From Polaromonas sp. (lineage in GTDB: Bacteria; Pseudomonadota; Gammaproteobacteria; Burkholderiales; Burkholderiaceae_C): a stretch of DNA of 13,467 bases. Made by a program: the position numbers and the translations under genes. The stretch lies in contig JAHFQQ010000072.1 in the NCBI GenBank assembly GCA_023259235.1, positions 1 through 13,467 of the forward strand, given 5' to 3'. Below the pieces are notes generated by a model. It saw only the letters and a program-made list of their open reading frames with translations, ran no database searches and was not told the DNA's origin. Below, in pieces: positions 1 to 6,616 of the stretch; position 1 is the first letter of the stretch, and the number at the start of each line of letters is the position of its first letter.

Positions 1-607
1 GGTGTTGCATGCCCAGCAGCGCCGACGCCGCTGCCATCAGGCTACCGCCGCCGAACATGGCCAGCATGCGGGTGCTGCTGGGTGCATGGGAAAATTTTCG
101 CAGCAGAGCATTGGTGACTGCGAAGCTCAAACCGCCCATGATCGCAAGCCAGTCGGTCAGTCCCTGCGGGACCGGCCAGGGAGAATGCGGGCTTTTTAGT
201 ACCACCAGTACGCCAGTCATTGCCAGCAGTAGGCGCAGCAAGGACCCCCGTGTCGGCTTTTCGCCCAGCATCAGCCAGGCAACCAGCACCGACCAGGCTG
301 GCATCAGGTAAAACAGCAATACCACGCGCACCACGTCGCCGACGGTCACGGCCCAGTTGAAACCGACATTGGTCAGGCCCGCCGCCACGGCCAGAAAGCA
401 CAGCTGCGGATACGCTATAAAGCCGCGCCAGGCATTGAAGTTCAATGCCAGCAGGCTGAAAAAAACAAGAACATAGACCAGCGTGGTGGCCCACAGCGGA
501 TGCAGACCGTTCTCCTGCAATTGGCGCAGCGGCCACCAGGAAACACCCCACACAAACGCGTTGAGAACCAGTGCGCTGACCGGCAACAAGGCTCCACTTC
601 TGCTCAT
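1..607 (-). CDS. EamA/DMT-family membrane permease (3' part cut by window edge)
   Basis: About 202 N-terminal residues are visible, starting MSRSGALLPVSALVLNAFVW; the C-terminal half lies beyond position 1. The protein is strongly hydrophobic with about five to six membrane segments. It has the DMT-type repeat layout, including a WGVSWWPLRQLQE segment after the first helix and a LMPAWSVLVAWLMLGEKPT segment, which is the typical EamA 'P....L.....L.E.PT' hinge. EamA proteins are inner-membrane exporters or permeases of small metabolites; the substrate cannot be told from sequence. I chose the ATG at 605-607 because the membrane helix begins about 10 residues later and a purine-rich GAGGGCGGGGA lies upstream. 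No partner gene is visible on this strand: the next gene upstream is the RRM protein, separated by its terminator, so the permease should have its own promoter in 608-790. Family call is firm; function is unknown. Confidence 0.85.
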   Translation of the reverse strand, partial: MSRSGALLPVSALVLNAFVWGVSWWPLRQLQENGLHPLWATTLVYVLVFFSLLALNFNAWRGFIAYPQLCFLAVAAGLTNVGFNWAVTVGDVVRVVLLFYLMPAWSVLVAWLMLGEKPTRGSLLRLLLAMTGVLVVLKSPHSPWPVPQGLTDWLAIMGGLSFAVTNALLRKFSHAPSSTRMLAMFGGGSLMAAASALLGMQH

Positions 608-792
608 TGCGCGCAATTCCCCGCCCTCGGGAATTTGTTCCAGCCAAGTGCAATTAAACGAGGGTGCATAAGGAAGGGGTGCAAAGGGCTACCGGTTCGA
701 GGAGCATTTCCCCACCGTGATATTTCAGGAGCAGACGCTTCGGATTCCCGGAATGGCGGATACTGCTGGCAGCATCCTCTTGACCATAAAGC

Positions 793-828
793 AAAAGGGC
801 TTCAAAACCGCAGTTTCGAAGCCCTTTT
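793..828 (-). terminator. Strong intrinsic terminator of the RRM gene
   Basis: Perfect 11-bp inverted repeat AAAAGGGCTTC (793-803) / GAAGCCCTTTT (818-828). After one mismatch, the inner AAAC/GTTT also pair, closing a CGCA tetraloop. Read on the minus strand, the stem ends in TTTT followed by GCTTTATGG. It lies 69 bp past the stop codon of the RRM gene (897). Because the arms carry A4 and T4 at both ends it may also stop plus-strand transcription. It separates the RRM gene from the permease gene. Confidence 0.85.
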
Positions 829-896
829 CAGCCGAAGCTTGAAGAACCGGTGCGGGCTGTTCTCAGTCAGTCGGCACCGCAAAGATATGACAGGGC

Positions 897-1352
897 TTAG
901 TAGCCGCCGCGACCACCACCGCCGCCACCGGAACGACCGCCGCCAGCGCCGCCGCCGCCGTAAGGGCTGCGGAAACCGCCGTCGCTGCCGCCACCGGAAC
1001 GACCGCCACCAGCGCCGCCGCCGTAACCGCCGCCGCCGCCACCAGCGCCGCCGTAACCGCCACCGCTGCCGCCACCGAAGCCGCCGCTACGTGGAGGGCG
1101 CGCCTCCATGGGACGGGCTTCATTCACGACAACGCTGCGGCCGCCCAAAGGCTGGCCGTTCATGCCGTTAATGGCTGCCTGGGCTTCTGCATCGCTGCCC
1201 ATTTCGACAAAGCCAAAGCCTTTGGAGCGACCAGTGTCGCGTTCCATCATGACTTTAGCGCTGGTGACAGCGCCAAATTGGCCAAAAGATTGTTGCAGGT
1301 CTTCGTCACGCACCGAGTAAGGCAGGTTGCCGACGTATAGTTTGTTGCCCAT
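897..1352 (-). CDS. Glycine-rich RRM RNA-binding protein
   Basis: 151 residues. Residues 3-80 form one RNA recognition motif: RNP2 is LYVGNL (5-10) and RNP1 is KGFGFVEM (44-51), with the usual RNA-stacking aromatics Y6, F46 and F48 present. Residues about 85-151 are a low-complexity tail rich in Gly, Arg, Ser and Tyr, ending GGRGGY, like RGG/GYR tails. This architecture is the bacterial cold-inducible RRM type (cyanobacterial Rbp-like), common in Betaproteobacteria. The expected role is single-stranded RNA binding in the cytoplasm; the RNA targets are unknown. The start at 1350-1352 follows an AGAGGAG Shine-Dalgarno with 7-nt spacing. A TATGAT hexamer at 1410-1415 (minus strand) could be its -10 box, but no good -35 goes with it. 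It is monocistronic: 230 bp separate it from the zf-HC2 gene and a strong terminator follows. The tail is encoded by a GC-rich GGY-repeat tract. Confidence 0.93.
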   Translation of the reverse strand: MGNKLYVGNLPYSVRDEDLQQSFGQFGAVTSAKVMMERDTGRSKGFGFVEMGSDAEAQAAINGMNGQPLGGRSVVVNEARPMEARPPRSGGFGGGSGGGYGGAGGGGGGYGGGAGGGRSGGGSDGGFRSPYGGGGAGGGRSGGGGGGRGGY

Positions 1353-1582
1353 GAAGGGACTCCTCTAAAACACAAAAACAAAAGCGATGGGGTCCCGAAA
1401 GCACAACAAATCATATACGTACCGCTGTAGCGCGCGAAACTGACCGATCACCTAACTTGCGTGAATGCGTACACTCACACCCCTACATTATGCGTCAGTT
1501 ATGCCAGGCACATGCAACTATCGTTACTACCTAGGTCGTTTGTTACATATTGTCGGGTGCATGGACAGACGCAGCCATCCTC

Positions 1583-1810
1583 TCATTTCGGCGGTATCGA
1601 GCGCACCGGCTCATCGTTGTCTGACTCATCTTCACTGCCGTAATTGCGCCATCGCCCCATGGCGGCACGCAGTGTCCGAAGCTGATTTTCAAAGTTGGGG
1701 CAGGCCTTGCATGCCAGTAAGTGCAGCTTCAGTGCAACGCTGTCGGGAAGACTCAGGGCGCGGTCTTCCCGTGCAATCATCAGCGCAGCTGCCTGTTTGC
1801 AGGTTCGCAT
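1583..1810 (-). CDS. Small zf-HC2 zinc-finger protein, putative anti-sigma factor
   Basis: 75 residues from the ATG at 1808-1810. The zinc-binding pattern of ZAS/zf-HC2 anti-sigma domains is visible: C4, H30, C34 and C37 (H-x3-C-x2-C in LHLLACKACPNF). There is no membrane segment, so it would be a cytoplasmic anti-sigma factor. It lies directly downstream of the ECF sigma gene on the same strand, the normal arrangement for such a pair; by family knowledge it should bind and inhibit that sigma factor, possibly releasing it on oxidation or metal loss. That is inference. The start is uncertain. An in-frame GTG at 1829-1831, 9 bp after the sigma stop codon, would add seven residues (MRPNWPL), but zf-HC2 proteins of this kind usually begin just before the first Cys. 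Neither start has a clear Shine-Dalgarno, which fits translational coupling to the sigma gene. The C-terminal tail is acidic and not conserved. Confidence 0.8.
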   Translation of the reverse strand: MRTCKQAAALMIAREDRALSLPDSVALKLHLLACKACPNFENQLRTLRAAMGRWRNYGSEDESDNDEPVRSIPPK

Positions 1811-1840
1811 GAGCGGCCAATTGGGTCTCACGTTGATCCG

Positions 1841-2422
1841 TCAGCGGGTCTGGGTCACCCGGGAGCCGCCAAACCAATGAAGATTCAGGCATTCCTGCAA
1901 GCGCAAGCGCGCCCGGTGCATTTGAACATACAGGTTGGTCGGTGTCATCGCCAGTTCCTTACAAACCTCCTGTGAAGAAAGCTCCAGCCACTCGCGCATC
2001 AGAAACAGTCGACCCATTGCGGGCGGCAGCCGCTCCATGCACGTGTCAAGCACCTGAAAAAATTGTGCCTGCTGCAAGGTTTCCTCCGGTTTACCCCAGT
2101 TGTTGGGTATTTCGGCAAAGTGTCCGTCGGCCCTGAACAGCAGCCGGTCAAGATCGCCGTCCTCATCGTCGTCCGAAGCCGCTTCCGGCGCGGCCAGCAG
2201 CCGTGCGTTGCTGCGGATCAGGTCGATGACCTTGTGTTTGAGAATGCCAATGAGCCAGGTCTTGAGCTGGGAGCGGCTGTCAAACATCCTTGGTCTGGAC
2301 AGGGCGGCCAGCAGGGTTTCCGACACTGCATCTTCGGCCCAGGCGTCATTTCGCAGTTGCAGGTGCGCAAAGCGAAGCAGGTAGGTTCGGTGCTCCACCA
2401 GTTGATCTTCAAAGGTTGCCAT
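1841..2422 (-). CDS. ECF-type RNA polymerase sigma factor
   Basis: 193 residues. The sigma-2 region is at about 10-75 (AEDAVSETLLAAL, then the DNA-melting/-10 helix LKTWLIGILKHKVIDLIR). A low-complexity acidic linker follows (EAASDDDEDGDLDRL, 80-94). The sigma-4 helix-turn-helix is at about 125-180 (LPPAMGRLFLMREWLELSSQ, then the recognition helix TPTNLYVQMHRARLRLQECL). Length and the missing sigma-3 domain are typical of ECF (group IV) sigma factors. It resembles a betaproteobacterial ECF group that ends in a short 'LHWF' tail and pairs with a small zf-HC2 protein, as here; subgroup assignment is from memory. It would direct RNA polymerase to a small stress regulon. The ATG at 2420-2422 has only a weak upstream purine run. 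The gene ends 30 bp before the zf-HC2 start, so the two are almost certainly co-transcribed. I could not find a convincing GGAAC-type autoregulatory promoter in the 281 bp upstream. Confidence 0.9.
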   Translation of the reverse strand: MATFEDQLVEHRTYLLRFAHLQLRNDAWAEDAVSETLLAALSRPRMFDSRSQLKTWLIGILKHKVIDLIRSNARLLAAPEAASDDDEDGDLDRLLFRADGHFAEIPNNWGKPEETLQQAQFFQVLDTCMERLPPAMGRLFLMREWLELSSQEVCKELAMTPTNLYVQMHRARLRLQECLNLHWFGGSRVTQTR

Positions 2423-2703
2423 GATCGGCAGTTTAGCGGCAAGACGAAGAATATGGTCAATGCCGCTGGTACCCTGTGGTCGTCACCTCGCAACCGCATT
2501 CAGCACGAGTCAAATCAGTCGCAAAGTGGCGCAGGACTTGGCGCAGTGTCGCCTCACTGAGTCGAGCACTAAAATGCCCGCCCATTTTTTTATCGCGATA
2601 AAGACCTGGCTCATCTGTTGATGAGTCCTGTCCGCCCGGGGCCTGCACAAGCTTTGTAAACGGTGAGTGAGGCGATGCCGCGCTTGCCAAAGCGGGGCTT
2701 TCG
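2423..2703. other. Non-coding gap between amt and the ECF sigma gene
   Basis: 281 bp with no gene I can support. It should hold the sigma-gene promoter and the end of the amt transcript. Visible structure: a direct repeat TGGCGCAG (2527-2534 and 2539-2546, period 12), a perfect palindrome at 2589-2602, and a small hairpin CTCATC-TGTT-GATGAG (2610-2625). No terminator with a T-run was found after amt. Confidence 0.55.
2589..2602. repeat. 14-bp perfect palindrome TTTATCGCGATAAA
   Basis: TTTATCG followed directly by its exact reverse complement CGATAAA, with no spacer. It lies about 167 bp upstream of the sigma-factor start and 102 bp past the amt stop, in AT-richer surroundings than the rest of the window. 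A dimeric repressor site is one possible reading; no known operator is recognised. Confidence 0.5.
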
Positions 2704-3906
2704 CTACCAGTTGACCTCGCGGCCGGGCGTGGCGCCGATGCGGTGAATGGAAAGGTCCGCGCCTTCATACTCTTCTTCCCGGCTCAGGCGCAGCCCGATG
2801 GTGGCCTTGAGCGTGCCATAGAGGGCAAAACCCGTCAGCAGTGCCCAAGCCACCCCCATGGCGCTGCCAATCAGTTGCGCGCCCAAATTCACGCTGCCCA
2901 AGCCGCCCAGCGCCTTGCTGCCAAAAATCCCGGCCGCGATGCCACCCCACGTACCGCACAGCCCATGAAGTGGCCAGACGCCCAGCACATCGTCAATCTT
3001 CCATTTGTTTTGCGTCAATGTGAACATCACCACAAACATGGCACCTGCGACGCCGCCGGTCACCAGCGCACCCAGTGGATGCATCAGATCCGAACCCGCG
3101 CAGACCGCGACCAGTCCGGCGAGCGGCCCGTTATGCACAAAGCCCGGGTCATTTTTGCCAAAAACCAGCGCGCTCAACGTGCCGCCCGCCATGGCCATCA
3201 GCGAGTTGACGGCAACCAGGCCGGAAATCTTGTCGATGTTTTGGGCGCTCATCACATTAAAGCCGAACCAGCCGACAGTCAGAATCCACGCGCCAAGCGC
3301 CAGAAAAGGAATGCTTGACGGCGGGTGAGCCGATATGCCGCCATCCTTGCGATAACGGTTGTGGCGTGCACCGAGCAAAATCACCGCTGACAGGGCCAGC
3401 CAGCCGCCCATTGCATGCACCACGATGGAGCCGGCAAAATCATGAAACTCGGCGCCAGTAAGCGTCTTGATCCAGGCCTGCACGCCAAAATGCTGGTTCC
3501 AGACGACGCCTTCGAACAACGGGTAAACCAGTCCGACGATAACCGCTGTTGCAATCAGTTGAGGGTAAAATCGCGCTCGTTCGGCAATACCGCCGGAAAT
3601 AATCGCCGGAATGGCGGCTGCAAATGTCAGCAAGAAGAAGAACCTGACCAGTTCAAAGCCGTTCCTGGCAGCCAGCGCGTCGGCCCCGACAAAGAAATGG
3701 GTGCCATAAGCTATGCCATAGCCCACCCCAAAATAGACGACGGTCGATACCGAGAAGTCCACCAGAATCTTGACCAGCGCATTAACCTGATTCTTTTGGC
3801 GGACCGTCCCGAGTTCCAGAAAGGCAAAACCGGCATGCATCGCGAGCACCATGATGCCGCCCAACAGAATGAACAAGACATCAGAGCCCTGTTTTAGTGC
3901 TTCCAT
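2704..3906 (-). CDS. amt: Ammonium transporter (Amt/MEP/Rh family)
   Basis: 400 residues with about 11 membrane helices, the size of a mature Amt protein without the N-terminal signal peptide of E. coli AmtB. Pore residues are present: D156 (HDFAGS) and H164 (VVH) match AmtB D160/H168; H314 (WPLHGLCGTWGG) matches H318; W213, F216 and S220 (GWFGFNVMS) match W212/F215/S219. These form the periplasmic recruitment site and the twin-His pore, so it should carry NH4+/NH3 across the inner membrane. The first helix reads AMHAGFAFLELGTVRQKNQ, the 'FLE.G.VR.KN' variant rather than the AmtB 'LFYGGL' type. I chose the ATG at 3904-3906 because GAAGAGGAATTT precedes it; the frame stays open upstream to 4155, but that stretch is not Amt-like. 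No glnK gene is adjacent, although a short cytoplasmic tail (SREEEYEGADLSIHR) could contact a PII protein. Divergent from the LysR gene. Confidence 0.95.
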   Translation of the reverse strand: MEALKQGSDVLFILLGGIMVLAMHAGFAFLELGTVRQKNQVNALVKILVDFSVSTVVYFGVGYGIAYGTHFFVGADALAARNGFELVRFFFLLTFAAAIPAIISGGIAERARFYPQLIATAVIVGLVYPLFEGVVWNQHFGVQAWIKTLTGAEFHDFAGSIVVHAMGGWLALSAVILLGARHNRYRKDGGISAHPPSSIPFLALGAWILTVGWFGFNVMSAQNIDKISGLVAVNSLMAMAGGTLSALVFGKNDPGFVHNGPLAGLVAVCAGSDLMHPLGALVTGGVAGAMFVVMFTLTQNKWKIDDVLGVWPLHGLCGTWGGIAAGIFGSKALGGLGSVNLGAQLIGSAMGVAWALLTGFALYGTLKATIGLRLSREEEYEGADLSIHRIGATPGREVNW

Positions 3907-3935
3907 AAATTCCTCTTCATGTGAAATATCCTGTC

Positions 3936-3972
3936 TTGGTGCATTTTTTGTGACCGCCGAGTGTTGCACCAA
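3936..3972. repeat. Inverted repeat TTGGTGCA / TGCACCAA in the amt-lysR divergent promoter region
   Basis: Perfect 8-bp arms, TTGGTGCA (3936-3943) and TGCACCAA (3965-3972), 21 bp apart. A third copy of the half-site, GGTGCATT, is at 4013-4020. These lie between two divergent start codons (3906 and 4078), where a regulator of one or both genes would bind. The half-site equals that of NtrC; it could also belong to the adjacent LysR protein. Confidence 0.6.
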
Positions 3973-3981
3973 AGAGATGCA
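3965..3981 (-). promoter_or_regulatory. NtrC-like binding site upstream of amt
   Basis: TGCACC-AAAGA-GATGCA matches the NtrC dyad TGCACC-N5-GGTGCA at 11 of 12 defined bases. Its centre is about 67 bp upstream of the amt start codon. Control of ammonium transporters by NtrC is well established in Proteobacteria, so the context supports the call. A good sigma-54 promoter is not visible: GGTCAC-N5-ATGCA (minus strand, 3940-3955) lacks the invariant GG-N10-GC. The site could therefore act with another promoter type, or be coincidental. Confidence 0.45.
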
Positions 3982-4077
3982 AGAAATGCGCCACGATCGC
4001 GCGGTTATGGCGGGTGCATTGGCAAGCCCGCAAGACCCCCCATGCCTGGGTTCGCCGCCCACGTCGATAATCAAACC

Positions 4078-5025
4078 ATGGAAACAAAATGGTTGGAAGA
4101 TTTTGTCAGCCTGGCTGACACCCGCAGTTTCAGCCGCTCTGCCCAACTGCGGCACGTCACACAGCCGGCGTTTTCCAGGCGCATTCAGGCGCTGGAAGCC
4201 TGGGCGGGTACCGATCTGGTCGACCGGAGTTCATACCCCACGCGCCTGACGCCGGCCGGTGAAACGATGTACAGCCAGTCGCTGGAAATTTTGCAGAGCC
4301 TGCAGTCCACCCGTGCCATGTTGCGGGGCCATACTTCGGTCGGACAGGATGTCATAGAGTTTGCGGTTCCGCACACGCTGGCCTTCACATTTTTCCCCGC
4401 CTGGGTCAGTAGCCTGCGAGAAAAGTTCGGCCCCATCAAGAGCCGTCTGATTGCGCTCAACGTGCATGATGCGGTGCTGCGGTTGGTTGAAGGCAGTTGC
4501 GACCTGCTGGTGACCTACCACCACGATTCCCAGCCCTTTCAGCTTGACCCCAACCGCTATGAGATGGTGTCGCTGGGCCAGGAAGTGCTGGCACCGTTCT
4601 CACGGGCCAATGCCACCGGCCAGCCTGAGTTCAGCCTGCCGGGCCGTGCTGGGCAGCCGCTACCTTACCTGGGTTACGCGCCGGGGGCCTATCTGGGGCG
4701 GATGGTTGACCTGATTCTCAAGAACTCCAGCACCGCCATTCATCTGGACCGCGTCTATGAAACCGACATGGCCGAGGGCCTCAAGGCCATGGCTCTAGAA
4801 GGGCACGGAATTGCCTTCTTGCCGCTCAGCGCGGTCAACAACGAACTCCGGGCCAAGAAACTGGTCCGCGCGGACAACCACCTGGAGACGACCATGGACG
4901 TGCGGGTTTACCGTGAGCGGCCTGCGCTCAAAACGGCGTCCAAAAGCCATGTTCAGGCACTGTGGAACTATCTGCAGTCGCAGGCTGACGGCATGGGCAA
5001 AGCAGGAGGCCGACCGGGTGGTTAG
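4078..5025 (+). CDS. LysR-type transcriptional regulator, HypT/YjiE-like
   Basis: 315 residues. The N-terminal winged helix-turn-helix covers residues 3-62 (ETKWLEDFVSLADTRSFSRS, then QPAFSRRIQALEAW). A type-2 periplasmic-binding-like effector domain runs from about 90 to 300. Several stretches match what I remember of E. coli HypT (YjiE), the hypochlorite-responsive LysR protein: 'ETKWL.DF' at the start, 'SQPAFSRRI.ALE', 'DAV..L.EG..D', 'Y.GR', and 'MAEGLKAMALEGHGIAFLP' near residue 240. I therefore place it in that subfamily, but its signal is unknown. The ATG at 4078-4080 matches family N-termini; the frame is open further upstream without LysR similarity. The Shine-Dalgarno is weak. It is divergent from amt, with 171 bp between the start codons, so autoregulation or control of amt is possible but not shown. 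The PLP-enzyme gene lies 152 bp downstream on the same strand. Confidence 0.92.
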   Translation: METKWLEDFVSLADTRSFSRSAQLRHVTQPAFSRRIQALEAWAGTDLVDRSSYPTRLTPAGETMYSQSLEILQSLQSTRAMLRGHTSVGQDVIEFAVPHTLAFTFFPAWVSSLREKFGPIKSRLIALNVHDAVLRLVEGSCDLLVTYHHDSQPFQLDPNRYEMVSLGQEVLAPFSRANATGQPEFSLPGRAGQPLPYLGYAPGAYLGRMVDLILKNSSTAIHLDRVYETDMAEGLKAMALEGHGIAFLPLSAVNNELRAKKLVRADNHLETTMDVRVYRERPALKTASKSHVQALWNYLQSQADGMGKAGGRPGG

Positions 5026-5133
5026 ACGTTCGTCAGGTAGCCGCGAGCCTGGCATGTCAGCGGGCAACGCAGGAGATTTTCGTAGCGAACCGGAGTGCGA
5101 TACTTCGTCTGACGCGTTTGAATCCGCCGTCCT

Positions 5134-5181
5134 ATGAGGGCTGTATTCGCCGCCCAGTCCTCATCAGGAGCCTTTCCATGA
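5134..5181 (+). other. Short 15-codon leader ORF with hairpin before the PLP-enzyme gene
   Basis: ATG at 5134 opens a frame reading MRAVFAAQSSSGAFP and stopping at TGA 5179-5181, so its stop overlaps the start codon of the next gene (ATGA). The same DNA forms a hairpin: ATGAGGGCTG (5134-5143) pairs with CAGTCCTCAT (5155-5164), ten pairs including one G-T, loop of 11. The stem ends one base before the AGGAG Shine-Dalgarno (5166-5170). The short ORF has a poor ribosome binding site, so translation of it is unproven. Confidence 0.3.
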
Positions 5182-6350
5182 CCCACCTTCGTACTCGCGC
5201 CGTTCATGCCGGACAGCACCCCGACCCGGCCACCGGTGCGATTGCCACGCCCATCAGCCAGACCACGGCGTTTGGCTACGGTACGCTGGAGCGGGGCGCC
5301 GCCATCTTTGCCGGCGAAAAGCCGGGCTATCGCTACAGCCGCTTTGCCAACCCTACCGTGGCGGCGCTGGAGGCCAAGATGGCCGACCTGGAAGGCGCGC
5401 AGGCGGCGGTGGCATTTGCCAGTGGCACGGCGGCCATGTCATCGGTGTTGCTCGGGCTGCTGAACCCGGGAGATGAAGTTGCGTTCCTCGGGCCGCTGTA
5501 CGGCGGCACCGAGGGCCTGTTTCGTGCGTTGGGCGAGCGCTTTGGCATCAAGGCGGTAGATGCCACGCAGCAGGGCCTGGCTGCCAGCCTGACGCCGGCT
5601 ACTCGCCTGGTGTGGGTGGAGACACTGACCAACCCCAGCCTGCGCCTGCACGATCTGGCCGCAGTGGCCTCCCTCGCCAAGGCGCGCGGAGTGTTTACGG
5701 TGGCCGATAACACTTTTTGCACGCCGTGCCTGGTGCGGCCGCTGGAGCATGGCATCGACCTGGTACTGCACTCCATGACCAAATACCTGGGCGGGCACGG
5801 CGACGCCACAGGCGGCATCGTTGCGGGTCCGGCCGGGCTGATTGCAGCAGTGCGCAAGACTGGGCTGGGCCATGTAGGAGGCAACCTGTCGCCGCAAGAG
5901 GCGTTTTTGTTTTTGCGCGGCATCAAGACGCTGCCGCTGCGCATGGACGCGCACTGCGCAGGCGCTGCGGCGGTGGCGCACTTTCTGGCGGGGCAAGCAG
6001 GCGTACGGGCGGTTCACTACCCGGGTCTGGCCAGTCATCCGCAGCATGCGCTGGCCAAGCGCCAGATGCAGGGTGGCTATGGTGGCATGGTGGCTTTCGA
6101 GCTGGTGCGCAACGAGCGTTCCGCGGCTGCGGCCGTGCTGAATCCGCTTCGGTTGTTCACCCAGGCGGTGTCATTGGGCGATGTGGACAGCCTGGCCTGC
6201 CATCCGGCCAGTACCACGCATAGCTTTGTCTCAGCCGAGGTGCGGGCTCAAAACGGCGTTACCGAGGGGTTGATCCGCCTGAGCGTGGGGATTGAGCACC
6301 CGGCCGACCTGATTGTGGACCTGGAAAATGCGCTAAGGCATGCTGGTTGA
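5178..6350 (+). CDS. Cys/Met-metabolism PLP-dependent enzyme (cystathionine gamma-synthase / O-acylhomoserine sulfhydrylase type)
   Basis: 390 residues, the usual length for this fold-type I family. The PLP lysine is K202 in SMTKYLGGHGD. Phosphate-binding Y53 and R55 lie in GYRYSRFANPT, the cofactor-stacking Tyr is Y108 in LYGGT, and the PLP-ring Asp is in VADNTFCTP. The substrate-carboxylate Arg region is IRLSVGIEH near the C-terminus. Where methionine gamma-lyases have a characteristic Cys two residues after the stacking Tyr, this protein has G110. That argues for a synthase or sulfhydrylase (gamma-replacement with homoserine esters) rather than a lyase, but family members are hard to separate by sequence. 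The start at 5178 follows AGGAG with 7-nt spacing; an in-frame extension to 5118 has no support. The upstream region carries a hairpin abutting the Shine-Dalgarno. It appears to be monocistronic: LysR ends 152 bp upstream, and 426 bp without a gene follow. Confidence 0.9.
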   Translation: MTHLRTRAVHAGQHPDPATGAIATPISQTTAFGYGTLERGAAIFAGEKPGYRYSRFANPTVAALEAKMADLEGAQAAVAFASGTAAMSSVLLGLLNPGDEVAFLGPLYGGTEGLFRALGERFGIKAVDATQQGLAASLTPATRLVWVETLTNPSLRLHDLAAVASLAKARGVFTVADNTFCTPCLVRPLEHGIDLVLHSMTKYLGGHGDATGGIVAGPAGLIAAVRKTGLGHVGGNLSPQEAFLFLRGIKTLPLRMDAHCAGAAAVAHFLAGQAGVRAVHYPGLASHPQHALAKRQMQGGYGGMVAFELVRNERSAAAAVLNPLRLFTQAVSLGDVDSLACHPASTTHSFVSAEVRAQNGVTEGLIRLSVGIEHPADLIVDLENALRHAG

Positions 6351-6512
6351 GCGCGCAGGGTAGTGGCATATGCAGCCGCGTAACGGCGCCGCAGCGAGGC
6401 AGACCGTTAACGACCCAAGAAACCGCCAGTGCCGCACCAGGAACCTCCTGAATGGGATTCCCTGCGCCGACGGTAAGCGGACTGGAGGAAGGAGGCCTCT
6501 CGGCGGGTTGAA

Positions 6513-6521
6513 TGGTAAAAT
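6513..6521 (+). promoter_or_regulatory. Candidate extended -10 promoter for rnk
   Basis: TGG-TAAAAT fits an extended -10 element (TGn-TATAAT, one mismatch in the hexamer). No recognisable -35 lies 17 bp upstream. Transcription would start near 6528 and give a leader of about 250 nt that contains all the stems from 6617 onward and the terminator. Confidence 0.3.
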
Positions 6522-6616
6522 GACTACTTATGCGGATCATGTTGACACCCAGCCTGCATGGCATCGCAAACCGATTTACCTCCCTTGTGGTTGTGACGGG
6601 TTTTGCGCGCGCGGAC

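Noticed and set aside
42..653. A 203-codon minus-strand frame over the permease
   Set aside because: It is a different frame from the EamA protein, gives a Gly/Arg/Ala-rich product and has no hydrophobic helices, whereas the frame from 607 gives a clean multi-helix membrane protein.
500..1171. An Arg/His-rich plus-strand frame, and the repeat-like appearance of 900-1090
   Set aside because: The triplet repeats are the coding sequence of the glycine-rich tail of the RRM protein on the minus strand. There are no equal-length spacers, so this is not a CRISPR or a separate repeat element.
2611..2650. Hammerhead-ribozyme-like core TTGATGAGTCC
   Set aside because: It resembles CTGATGAGTCC, but the required GGACGAAAC half and flanking stems are missing. 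The match is chance.
2457..2768. A 103-codon minus-strand frame between amt and the sigma gene
   Set aside because: It overlaps the 3' end of amt in another frame, has no ribosome binding site and looks like no family.
3940..3955. Sigma-54 promoter for amt (GGTCAC-N5-ATGCA, minus strand)
   Set aside because: The invariant GG-N10-GC is not met: the GG pair gives an 11-bp spacing, and aligning for the right spacing loses one G. Kept only as context for the NtrC-like site.
3907..4155. N-terminal extensions of amt (to 4155) and of the LysR gene (to 3961)
   Set aside because: The frames are open but the added residues have no family similarity and would overlap each other; the good Shine-Dalgarno at amt and the conserved METKWL start of LysR fix the starts at 3906 and 4078.
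6542..6570. TTGACA at 6542-6547 as a -35 box for rnk
   Set aside because: At 16-18 bp downstream there is only GC-mixed sequence around GCAAAC, with no acceptable -10 hexamer.
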